Under the pieces are notes generated by a model. That model was not told where the DNA came from. It saw nothing but the letters and a program-made list of their open reading frames with translations, and ran no database searches. Positions 9,265-19,400 of a DNA stretch of 64,000 bases are shown in pieces. Every line of letters starts with the position of its first letter. Position 1 is the first letter of the stretch. The position numbers and the translations under genes are program-made. This stretch comes from Gnetum montanum (lineage: Eukaryota > Streptophyta > Gnetopsida > Gnetales > Gnetaceae): assembly GCA_015680685.1 (NCBI GenBank), contig MNCI01034690.1, positions 124,777-188,776 on the forward strand. The letters are read 5' to 3'.

Positions 9265-11733
9265 ATGTCTTCTTCTTCTTTTCACAGGAGCACTTCACCT
9301 AGGGATCATACAAAGAACAGTCGGCAANGGAGCACTTCACCTAGGGATCATACAAAGAACAGTCGGCAATCAAAAACACATAACCTAAATCAGCCGGTTC
9401 CTCAACAATATAGGTTGACATATACTCATCTCGATGAATATATACCTAATTTCACTTTTATCCTCTATCAGAATGAACAGATGCGCTGGAGAGATTTGCA
9501 AGGTAACATAGTGTTACCTCCAGATCGTGTAGTCCCCAACATGCTCCTCTGTGCTTTGGCACAGATTAGCATGACTCAGCTTTATGCTGAATACGTTGCA
9601 GCAGATTTTGACATGAGGGATTAATATCCTACAGCTTTATAACGTATGAGGGACTCAAGGTAGGAGAGCCAACATACACTGTTGAAGGGCAAGGAGGTCT
9701 CGCACGTTCTAAGCAAAATTAGAGATGGTGAACCACTTATACATAGTGAGGAGGTGGGGTATCGAACCTACGCTCCATGATACATAACCATGATTCTGAT
9801 CCCCATGAACACTAGTTATTCACAGAGAGAACAAAAACACATGACAAGGATAGGCACTCAGATCGTCACCATGATCGAGGCTGAAGCCATAGAAAAGAAG
9901 GTAAGAAACATCGTCATGGCGATGGTTCTCCTTCTTCTTCGCCTTCATCACATCACTCACCCTCTCCTTCCACATCAGGGTGCAATCATTAAGAGCATAA
10001 CGAAGAGGATGAAGGTAAGAAAAATGAGAAACCTTGACAAGAGAGTTGAGAGCGAGGACAAGGGCATGAACGAAGGAAAAGTAGGGAACAACAGAGATAT
10101 CATAGACATTATGAAAGAGATGATCATGATGAACCCCTACTTACCACCCAAAGTATGCTAAACATAACGGAGGCAGTAAGAATCCCAACAAGGCATTTAA
10201 AAAATAGTCAGATCAAATGCTTAGACATGAACAATATCCCACGCTTCAAAGGGGGATACAACGCGGATCCACAAAATCATTTACAAGCATTCCAGGATGC
10301 ATGTGCCTTGCAAAACGTAGAGAACAAGTGGCAGAAACTAAAGTTGTGTCCTAGGACACTCATCACTCATCAAGGAAGCAGAGAGTTGGTACTAGTCCTT
10401 AGAACCGGAAACCATTAGGAGGTGGAGTACGATGTTAGAACTCTTCAATGATAAATATCAGACTTACTATAGAGTGTCTAATTTGCATAAGCAGATCCAA
10501 GGATGGAAGCAAGGTACTCATGAACTCTTGGATGCTGCCATGGGCCACTACTATGCATTATTACATCATTGCCCAAGCCATGGTTATGCACAGAGGGATC
10601 AACTTCACCATATTGTAGATGGGCTAAGGTATGAAACTAGGAGAACCCTTGGAACTTATGCCCAAGGGAGACTATCAAAACTTATATCCCATGAGGTTCA
10701 TTGCTTGTTGAAACAAGTAGCCAAAGAAAAAGGGGAGCTATGAAAAAGGGAAAGTGCGGAAGAATATAACTGTGATCCCTCTTTTCGAAAGAAGGGAGTG
10801 AGATTTTGCGATGAAGAGGATGAGTCACCAATCGAAGAGTTGGTGAACAGAAAAATCTTGCCACTTTAGAAGCTAACAACAGAAGTAGCGGCTGAGGTAG
10901 ATAAAGTATGGAGCTCCTTAGATAGTAAAATTGAAATTGTCTTAAAGATTGTAGAAGAGTCTAAGGAGGAATGAAGTAGTGACAAGAACAAAACAAAGCA
11001 GAGAGATTTAGGCCCTGCACGTGACAAGGGTAAGGGAAAAATGAATATCTCCAATGAGGTTGTGAAATTAGACATAGACAATGACAGTGGATGTGAGATC
11101 TACCACTATGACCATCCTAAAGGATGTTGTCCAATCATCTCATATCTACAAGAGTCTAGGGTGTATGCACTTAACCTGAGACTCAACAAAAAGCAGTTCC
11201 ACCAATCGTTAACGTATTATCTAAGTGAAACTCCACCACAACCCATTGAACAACATTAGCAGTGGCAATACCCATAGTCATGGAGGATGCCACCGCCGAA
11301 ACAACAATACCATTACCGGCAGTCCAATCCTTATGGTTACTACGTGCAGTAGTTGATTTCTCTAAGTGACTCCATGGGTCACACAACTCCCCAACGTCAC
11401 TGCCAAGTTCGGGAGTACTTTAGAAGGACTCCTTCTCCTCCGGGAGATGCTCCATACCCATACCATCCTCCTACTTCATCCGCACCTCTTCCACCTGTAG
11501 TTCCCATACCTCCTGCTCCAACAATGCAAGGGGAACTCTCTACTCAACCACAGCAACGAAATGCTATGAGAGTCATAAACATTCAACTCACTGTTGGTTT
11601 TGACAACCGTAAAAAGAGAAGACCTTTCTTCAGAACCAAAAGCCCAGACAAGTTCTCACAACAACAAGCGGTTGAGTCTGTGATCACTCTTTCGACACAT
11701 AAGGCTTCAGAGCTTCCTTCAATCCAACAATAG
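9265..11733 (+). pseudogene. gag of copy A (fragmented)
   Basis: Successive open pieces lie at 9265-9624, 9790-10161, 10155-10418, 10432-10743, 11041-11259 and 11353-11733, separated by stops and frameshifts. The first begins MSSSSFHRSTSPRDHTKN at 9265. The capsid-like core is in the third and fourth pieces: CLDMNNIPRFKGGYNADP and NHLQAFQDAC, then MLELFNDKYQTYYRVSNL and LLDAAMGHYYALLHHCP, a helical Retrotrans_gag-like pattern. The C-terminal part is Pro/Gln-rich (PSPPGDAPYPYHPPTSSAPL). I see no CCHC zinc knuckle. Copy B at 33.9-35.6 kb has the same order of segments. The first piece contains an in-frame 42-base duplication that includes the N at 9328. Confidence 0.7.
9287..9369. repeat. 41-bp direct duplication around an N
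   Basis: Bases 9287-9327 and 9329-9369 are identical (both begin GGAGCACTTCACC) and are separated by the single N at 9328. Duplication plus N adds 42 bases and keeps the gag frame. This may be a real tandem duplication or, more likely, an assembler join of overlapping contig ends. Confidence 0.9.
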
Positions 11734-11754
11734 AGCTTAATGCATACAGTTATG

Positions 11755-12249
11755 TTAGCACATACCGTAACCGACTAGATCAAGGTAGGCCACCTTCCCA
11801 AGAAATTATCTAACCCTAGGAGTCCCTTAATCTACCTCTAAGTCATTGAGAACGAACCACATAAGACTCTTCTTGACTCAGGTTCTGGAGTCAACTTAAT
11901 TTCACAAGAGATGTATCAAGCCTAGAACTTGCCCCAACTTAAGAGGAAAAACATTCAACTAGAGCTGGCAGACTAATCCATCACCATTCCTTTAGGATTA
12001 GTGGAGGACATCGTTACCATTGTATGTGGTTGGTCTTACCCAGTTGATTTTCTAGTGATTGAAGTTAACAACAACAAAGGGGACTTCTCAATTATAATGG
12101 GAAGGGCATGGCTGAGTACAGTAGATGCATGCCTAGGAATTTGTAATCTTTCCTTGAAAATTTCTAAGGTAAACATTTATGTAAAGATCGAGAAGAGGAA
12201 AGTTCCATGCATCACATACAGTGTGCACAACATCTCCTCCATGCAATAG
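11755..12249 (+). pseudogene. Retropepsin-type protease of copy A
   Basis: The reading frame before 12001 contains KTLLDSGSGVNLISQEMY, with the retropepsin active-site triad D-S-G encoded at 11875-11883. The continuous part 12001-12249 holds IVCGWSYPVDFLVIEV and IIMGRAWLSTVDACLGI, the second matching the [IL]-x-G-R-x-[WF]-L motif near the C-terminus of plant gypsy proteases. Two in-frame stops occur in the first half (before NLPQLK, and after LELAD), where copy B has Trp and Gln codons. The active-site residues are therefore intact but the frame is broken. The frame ends at 12249 (SSMQ stop) with no pol after it. Confidence 0.7.
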
Positions 12250-12589
12250 GTGTGCCCTTGAAACTGTAAGACAAATATGCCTGTATGTAGCAACCACACA
12301 ACCAGTAGTAGACACCCCGTGGTTAATAGTTACTCGAAGGAGCAACCAACAAACATGCATAAAATGAACTAGGGAAACAATTCATGCCAACAACAAAGGC
12401 ATAGATACATTGGAATATGAGCGTCGCCAACTTCCACCCCTCAACCTAAAAACATCAGTTGGGAGAAGTTGGACACTTCTAAGAAATTCGAATAGGCGCT
12501 CATTATTTTGGATCTTTTCCTTTCCATTCAATCATAGGGGAGATGGCCACCTATGCTAATCATTTGAGGCCCTCAGATCTTTTAAAGTT

Positions 12590-12745
12590 TTTTTTTTCAC
12601 ACATTTTTGTTTTACAAGTTTTTGTCTTCTACATTTTGTTTTACACGTTTTTGTTTTACACATTTTTGTCTTTCACATTTTTGTTTTACATGTTTTTGTT
12701 TTACAAATCTCTTTAATGTTTCTTATTTTTGTTTTACAACATTGT
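12590..12745. repeat. T-rich minisatellite in the 3' region
   Basis: About ten imperfect units of the kind CACATTTTTGTTTTACA, 15-20 bases each. Copy B has a shorter version at about 36660-36760, so the array existed before the two copies separated and has since changed length. Confidence 0.75.
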
Positions 12746-14342
12746 TATACCTTTTCATTTTGTGTGTGTGTGCGCGCGCACGCGTGTTATCGACCCTGTA
12801 AGTTTGTCACCCCATAAGTGTTCTTCATGATGGTATAAACTATTTTTTATTGATTCTTAATGTTTGGTTTTTACCTTTAAGTTACGATGTTGATACTAAG
12901 GTATGTTTCTTTTGATATGGTAGGCAATGAGTTCACTTCATCCATTCATCCATAAGTTTCTATGGTCTCTCTCAGCTTGGAAATGTACAGTCCCTTTCTA
13001 ATAAGAACTATTAACAAATCGATGACTGAGCATTTTTCAAACTAAGGAAGGACTCAAGGATTGACAAGGGTGTGACTTCAAGGGAACTTGATGCATTTGT
13101 GTTGGCCATTCTCTTGGGTGCTTGGGTGTTTTCTTCTTGAGTTTTCTTACTGTTTTAATGTTACCCAATCATCGGGAAGCTGAGCAAATAAAAATAACAA
13201 AGTCTTTGCATGGTGTGGTTCTTACGCATAAACACATAAAACAAAAAAAAGTGAGAATTCAAACCACATCCCTTAGATGAAATAATCCTTGGGCTACAAG
13301 CACTGGTTATGGCACTAAAAATATTCCCTCTAACTAAGGCCCTTCTCGCTTCCCATTCTCTCCTTGTTGTTTCGTCGAGATGGTGGTGGCTCTTGGGTGA
13401 AGGCATTCTTGTTACTTCAAGAGGATGGATTGGCTGAATGCATTAATGTGAAGTCACTGGAAGTGATTTGTTTGAGGCCGACCTTGGAATGGGATCTACT
13501 AAGTCACATTGATCATGCAACACACAAAAGGCTATACATTTCCTTGTTCTTGAGATTTCATTCCATTCTATTCTCTCCATCCTCTCTTCATTAATTAAGG
13601 GCATGAGCTTGCTTTGGGGAGGACCCACTGACATTCCTCTTTAGTGCACCAATTAAATTCTTTCCCTTAACATTTTTGCAATTAGTTTTATTTTGTTCAT
13701 TTTCATCTTGACATCCATTTCATCGATGCTATAGTTGTCTCTTTTTTTTCATCTTTCTTGTTCTTTTTTTTTCTCCATTTTATCGCTACCAAAGGTTCGC
13801 GATTAATCATAGGGGTACAAGGCCCAATTTTTTTAATTTTCTCCTAACCCTTACACCTTCGGTAGTTACCAATATTATATCTCCAGATCCGTATCAGCCA
13901 TACCATGACTCAGCTAATGAACCTTTTACTTAAGCAAGGTATCAACTGCATATTCATTTACCCTTGCTAATACAAGATTGTGTTGTGTGTGTAGATGGAG
14001 ATCATGCAACAATGGATTGGATCTGGAAAGAACAATTGGAATGGAGTAGTGTTGAAGCAGCTATGCAAGGAGCAAGATCGATCCCGTGCTTATAGATGGA
14101 CAACGAAAGGTGCAATCTTGGCATTGGCAGCAATAACACTATTTTCTCTCTCTCTTTTTCAACTGCCAAACAAGGCTTGATGTCAATGTAATAAGGTGTT
14201 CACTCTTGTTGTCATGAACACTAGTTGTCTTTTGTCTTGTAATGCTGATCCGTTCACAAGTCATCCCATTAGTTCCATTGAGTCAATAACCCACATTGTT
14301 TAAATATTTTGTAAGGAACTCGAGGATGAGTTTTCATTCAAT

Positions 14343-14352
14343 CATGGGGGTA
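14343..14352 (+). other. Polypurine tract of copy A
   Basis: CATGGGGGTA immediately precedes the 3' LTR start at 14353. The same tract stands before the copy B 3' LTR (up to 38516) and, on the minus strand, beside the LTR ending at 53389 (CATGGGGGTA) and the one ending at 57870 (CATGGAGGTA). Confidence 0.65.
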
Positions 14353-15173
14353 TGATGGGATGCGATATCATATAGGCCGCGATATCGCGTCATCCCCCAC
14401 GATATCGAGTATGCGATATCGCGTCATCCCTCGCGATATCGCAGTGCGCCACAAAGTCTATAACTAAGAGGTGGCTCTCCCTTGTTTTCCATTCTAGGCC
14501 TAGACTATAGGGAAACTCTAGTAGTTTGATCACTCCAGAGATAGAATATTTTCCATGTGCCCGCAATAGGAGCTCCAAAGTGAATGGATCTTTATTTGAG
14601 CAAACATTGTACCTGAACACAAGTTTGTGTATGAAAATAGAGATAAACTTCTTGGATAAACCTTGCAGTGCATGGAATAGGCTAATTAGGACTTTATTTA
14701 TTATTTTCCATTTACATGCTTTATTAGGAATTAAATCTCTCTCAACCCTTCTTTCTTAGGTAAGTGCCTCAGTACGATCACTTCGAGCATGTGCATTACG
14801 CGTGGTGATCCCAGCAATGATTAGTGTTTGGTAACCGTGGTTACATTAGTTCAGGGTGTGAACGGTAAGTGGGAATGGATGTTGATGCTAGGTAGTTAAG
14901 ACTTAGTTAGTTAGTTAGAGTTAGTAATTAGTCTTTTCAACCCTTCACCTCACTAGCATAGGAGATAAAATAGAAAAGCTATAAAAATTATATACCTCAG
15001 ACTTACTTAACCATACACTGTGACAAATACAAGTAAGTCTGGGAAGACAACGAATGATTAACCTTAAGTGTTCCATGAGGCGTGTAGGCACTTAGTCTGC
15101 AGAGTTCGACCAGATCGCGTGTGTTACGCTTGTATTCATATGGTTGAGTGTAGGGGTACCTCACCGCTCATCA
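14353..15173 (+). mobile_element. 3' LTR of copy A
   Basis: It begins TGATGGGATGCGATATC and ends CCGCTCATCA. The first 100 bases hold several copies of the palindrome GCGATATCGC or near forms, more than in the 5' LTR. The remainder aligns with the 5' LTR. It is followed by AAACC, the target duplication. Confidence 0.85.
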
Positions 15174-15178
15174 AAACC

Positions 15179-15690
15179 CATGATTAATAAAATTTATGTA
15201 AGTACATCCTCCCCAAAGTAGACTCCTACCATAATGCCTTTGCATAACTATTGCTATAGATGTCCATGGGTATCATAGAAGTTAAATGTGAATCATGCCA
15301 TTGTTCCAAATAATACATAACCAACATAGTTGGGATCCTACACAATACTATACAAAACCATTTGGTAATTGCATGCAGTAGTGAGGTGAAAATGGATTGA
15401 GAAGGAATTGCAAAGATTGGGACATGAGGTACCTAACCATGCTCATAATAGGTTTTTGTGTTAATTTTTACTATGATGATGATCATACAAATACATCCAA
15501 GTTTCAGACCAAGTCCATATCATTAGCAATTGCATCACATTAATGTGCCCCTTCTCAACTACCATCATGAGTTTACAACAACAACAAAAAAAGAGCATCA
15601 CTCCAAAAAGAAAAGAATGAAGAAATTTGGGTCTTAGCTTTAAACATTCATAACATGTTTATCTAGCCCCATAACTAGTTCTTGTATCCC
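15179..15690. other. Spacer with no recognised content
   Basis: AT-rich sequence continuing the pre-insertion locus. I see no open frame, motif or match to the named repeats. Confidence 0.4.
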
Positions 15691-15699
15691 AAGAGATCT

Positions 15700-17380
15700 T
15701 TAAATGTTAGAGCTTAGGATTTAGGGTTTTGTAGTTTTATAGTTTTAACTAGTTTAGGATTTAGGTTTAAAGGTTTAGGTTTTAGGGATAATGGTTTAGG
15801 AATTAGGATTTAGGTTTTAGGGTTCATGGTTTAGGATATTGGTTTTAAGGATAAGGGTTTAGGATTTCAGATTTAGGGTCTATGGTTTAGATGTAAGAGT
15901 CTAGGATTTATTGTTTGTCATTTGGGTTTAGGGTAAAGAGGCATGAAATGTGAATGCTTCTATGGAAGACTAGAAGTGGCTTCAATTCTAAATAAGCTAC
16001 AAGAATAATGGCTTATATGGTTTAGAAAAATCCAAAGAAGATGATTTAAAGAAAGTACAAATATCTAGCTCTTCTACATTTTAGGGTTTAGGTTTTAGAG
16101 CATGGAAAAATTTTCTTTGTCTAGGCTAGAAGAGGATTGGGAAATTTTAAGTCATAGAGGCAAAGAGAGGCTGAAAAGTTTGGCTATGTCTTGGAGGAGA
16201 GTTTATAGAATTTTTAAGTCCTAGATCCTAAATGCTATTTCTTGTGTGAATATTTACAATGTCCATGTGGGTCCCTATGGGAATTGTTGGGCAAGTTCTA
16301 AGGTGCTAGAGCAACATATGAGTGAAGCTAGTATTGGTTTCCCAATGATCATGGATGACATGGAAAAACAAACATGGATTTCTTGGCATTCAAGTATTTT
16401 TTTTCTAAAGAAAAAAGCAAAAAATATCACAAGTAAAATAGTTTATGTTCATCTTGTACTGCTAGCAAATGGTGTAATGATGTTGAGGAGGGAGATCAAT
16501 TAGTGAAATGATGCAACAAGGAGTAAGGTGGGGCCTACCAACCATCAAAAAGGCAAGGGAAGAAGATTGTGAAGGATAGGGCAAGCCACATCCTAGCTTC
16601 ATTCAATTGAGTCTTGGGTTCCAACTTTGTTCCTATTTTTTATTGTTTATTATTATTATTATTTCACTACACACAATCAGGAAACGAATTGAGGCTACCC
16701 ATCTACCAATGCCAAGGATGGCACTGGTAGTCATTGCAATCTCTACCATTACCTTTGGCTATGCCTAGCAATACAATAGCTGCACTAACAATGGTGAACT
16801 GTGACACTTGTCATTGTAGTGTAACAATGCTTATGCCAGTGGCAACCTACCCTTGGTAGTTTCCAACCAATGGTGGTGGCTAGCTAATGGTAGCTTGTAG
16901 TAGCTACCAAAGATAGGCTACATGATTAAGTTGATAGTTAAGAGGTGTTGAAGAATGGCAAAGAAGGTAAGGGTTTTTGCAATCTTCTAGGAAAAGAAAA
17001 GTATCCATTGTACCCCTTTGAAGTAAATCTGCCCATGGCTAGGGTAGATCAGGCCATGCCATGGCTAAGCCAAGCTACCTTCTACATCTTGAGGGTCTAA
17101 AGTGGTTGGATCTCTGACTTTGACTTTGACTTTCATACTTTCTATTGATTTTTGGTAGGTTTTACAAAAAACAAAAAAGAAAAAAAAAAGAGGACAAGGT
17201 TTTACCAACATGCATAGGATCATCATGAGCCTAGATACTAGCATCCAATGTAGTTAAGTCATGTAGCACTACCAATGTGCATCGCATAACTCACCATACT
17301 TTAAAAATATTTTATAAAAAATTTGAAAATGGACATGTGCCACTGATGTGCTGCAAGTGCCACCAATGCATATCTAATAA
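15700..17380 (+). repeat. Dispersed 2-kb repeat, copy 1
   Basis: Organised as: TTTAGGG-like stretch (about 15700-15930), a block starting GAGGCATGAAATGTGAATGC (about 15940), a block TGTTGGGCAAGTTCTAAG (about 16280), and a distal part with ACCCATCTACCAATGCCAAG and GGTAGCTTGTAGTAGCTACC (about 16690-16920). The same order recurs in copy 2 (17390-19400). Parts recur at 32465-33796 and, inverted, at 42625-43520. A short open frame at 16246-16503 aligns in protein with 18212-18457 but has no domain I recognise. The ends and element class are unresolved. Confidence 0.75.
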
Positions 17381-17389
17381 CCTTTTTAT

Positions 17390-19400
17390 GATTTAGGATT
17401 TTAGGGTTTATGGTTTAGTCTTAATCTTAGTTTGCATTGGTTTGAGACTAACTTACCTATCTATTTGTTTCATAGATAAAATCAAGACTCAAAAGTTTTA
17501 GGCTTTAAGGTTTAAGTTTTAGATTTTAGAATTTAGGGTTTATAATTTAGGTTATAGGTTTTAGATTTTAAGATTTAGGGTTTAGGGTTTACTATTTGTA
17601 ATTTGATGTTTAGGGTTTAGGATTTAGGGTTCATTGTTTAGGGTATAGCTTTTAGGGATAAGGGTTTAGGATTTAGGTTTTAATGTTTGCAGTTTAGATT
17701 TTAGGGTTTGGAATTTATGTTTTAGAATTTTGGGTTTATGGTTTAAGGTTTAGAGTTTTTGGTTTAAGTTTTATGGTTTAGGATTTTTAGGGTTTATGGT
17801 TTAGAATTTAGTCTTAGTTTTATTTTACATCAGTTTAAGAATAACTTGCTTATGTGTTTATTTCATAAATAAAATCAATACTTAGGAGGTTTAGGGTTTA
17901 GGGTTTAGAGGCAATGGAGACATTAAATGTGAATGCTTTAATGGAAGATTGAAGGTGGGTTTGAATTTAGATAAGCTATAAGAATCATAGCTTAGAGGGT
18001 TTTAACATGTATAAGGAAAATGATTTTTAAAAATTAATAGGATTTAGGATTTAGGATTATAACATGCAAAAATATTCTTATTTCATTCTACTAGAAAATT
18101 GGAAACTTTTTAGGGCATAGAGGTGAGGAAAGTTTGAAAATTTTGGCTAAGTTTGGAAGGAGAGAAGTTAAGAAGATTTTCAAGTGTTAAATTTTAAATC
18201 CTATTTCTTGAGTGAAGATTTGTGATCTGCATATGAGTCCCTATGGGGTTTGTTGGGCAAGTTATAAGATGCTAGAGGAACATATGAATGCAACTAGTAT
18301 TTGCACCCCAATGATCAGGGATGATATGGAAAAAATCAACACACATTTCTTTGCATTTGAGTGTTTTTCTAGAAAGAGAAAAGAAAAAGGAAAAACTGCA
18401 AACAAAATGGAGAAGAGATTGGAATGGTTTATATTTGAAATGGAGAAAGAAAGATAACCATTTTGGTATTTTCACATTTGCAGGTTATAAGCTTTTAAAG
18501 TTAGTGCAAAATAGTATTTTTTCATCTTGTGCATGCTAGTACATGGGGTGATAATGCTTAGGGAGAGAAGTTAGTGAGAAGGATGCACTAAGAAGGAAGG
18601 TGGGACCCACTAGTAGTCAAGCAAGCAAGGGGAGGAGGTTGTTGAGGGGCCTAGAGAGTGTCCTACCTCAGGTTCACCCAATTGAGTCTTGGATTCTAGC
18701 TTTGTATTTATTTGTTATTTTTTCTTTTTATTATTATTATTTTACTATACACAAGGGAAAAATCAATTGAGCTTGGCCATCTACTAGTGCCATTGTTGAC
18801 ACTAGTAGTGATAGCAATGTGTACCATCACTAATGGCTATCAGCTACTTTCGATGACACTTGTCATCTTGGTGCAACAATGTTGATGGCGATAGTTGCCT
18901 ATACATTGTGTCGGGCAACCAATAGAGGTGGCAACCTAATGGTAGCTTATATAAGCTACCAAAAACATGCTACATACTCAAGAGATGAGAAAAGATGCAT
19001 GAAAGAAGGGTGAAGAAGGGAATCATTTCTACTATCCTTTAGGGTAAGAAAAAGTATCAATTTTTGTTCCTATGAAGTAAATTTGCTTGTAGCTAGGGTA
19101 GATCAAGCATTTTCATGGCTAGGGAAAGTTGCCTTCTACACATTTTGGGCTGAAGTGGCTGGTTTTAGGGTTAGGGCTTCGAAGATTTATGTTGATTTTT
19201 AGTAGGCCTTATAAAAAAAAATAAGGAACAAGGTTTCAATAGCATGTTTAGAATTGGCATCAACCTAGCAATTAGCAGCCTATTTGGTTAGGTCATGTAG
19301 TACTTCCATTATGTATTACACAAGTCAACATACCTTCACAATTTTTTATAAAAAATTAAAAAGGGGCATGCTCCATTAGTTGGCATGTGAAATGCCCCAC
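17390..19400 (+). repeat. Dispersed 2-kb repeat, copy 2, in tandem with copy 1
   Basis: Direct repeat of copy 1, about 1.97 kb downstream, with many substitutions and indels. Its leading TTTAGGG-like stretch (17390-17910) is longer and holds an internal duplication of the TTCATAGATAAAATCAA segment (17470 and 17860). The distal part includes GCTTGGCCATCTACTAGTGC and AATGGTAGCTTATATAAGCT. The open frame 18212-18457 corresponds to the one in copy 1. Confidence 0.75.

Larger units (their letters stand above)
12250..14352 (+). other. Non-coding 3' region of copy A
   Basis: No pol domain is readable on either strand. The region contains a T-rich minisatellite (12590-12745, units like CACATTTTTGTTTTA), an alternating TG/CG tract (12763-12787), and a short open frame 13995-14180 that is interrupted in copy B and so is probably not a gene. 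It ends in CATGGGGGTA, the polypurine tract directly before the 3' LTR. Most of this region aligns with 36290-38516 in copy B, so it belongs to the family and is not later insertion. Confidence 0.7.
8353..15178 (+). mobile_element. Complete LTR retrotransposon encoding gag and protease only (copy A)
   Basis: The element spans 8358-15173 and is flanked by the 5-bp direct duplication AAACC (8353-8357 and 15174-15178). It has 5' LTR 8358-9123, a primer binding site near 9125-9142, gag 9265-11733, protease about 11830-12249, a non-coding 3' region 12250-14342, a polypurine tract just before 14353, and 3' LTR 14353-15173. LTR ends are TGATGGGA...GCTCATCA (the first T-G is T-A in the 5' copy). In the 5.2-kb interior I find no reverse transcriptase, RNase H or integrase motif on either strand. 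The same gene content and the same 3' non-coding region recur in copy B at 33.8-38.6 kb, so lack of pol is a property of the family rather than a one-off deletion. This resembles the non-autonomous TR-GAG class, with a protease in addition. Confidence 0.85.

Noticed and set aside
13995-14180. 61-codon frame with a hydrophobic C-terminus in the 3' region of copy A
   Set aside because: The homologous stretch in copy B (about 38155-38335) is interrupted by stops, so there is no sign of conservation as a protein.
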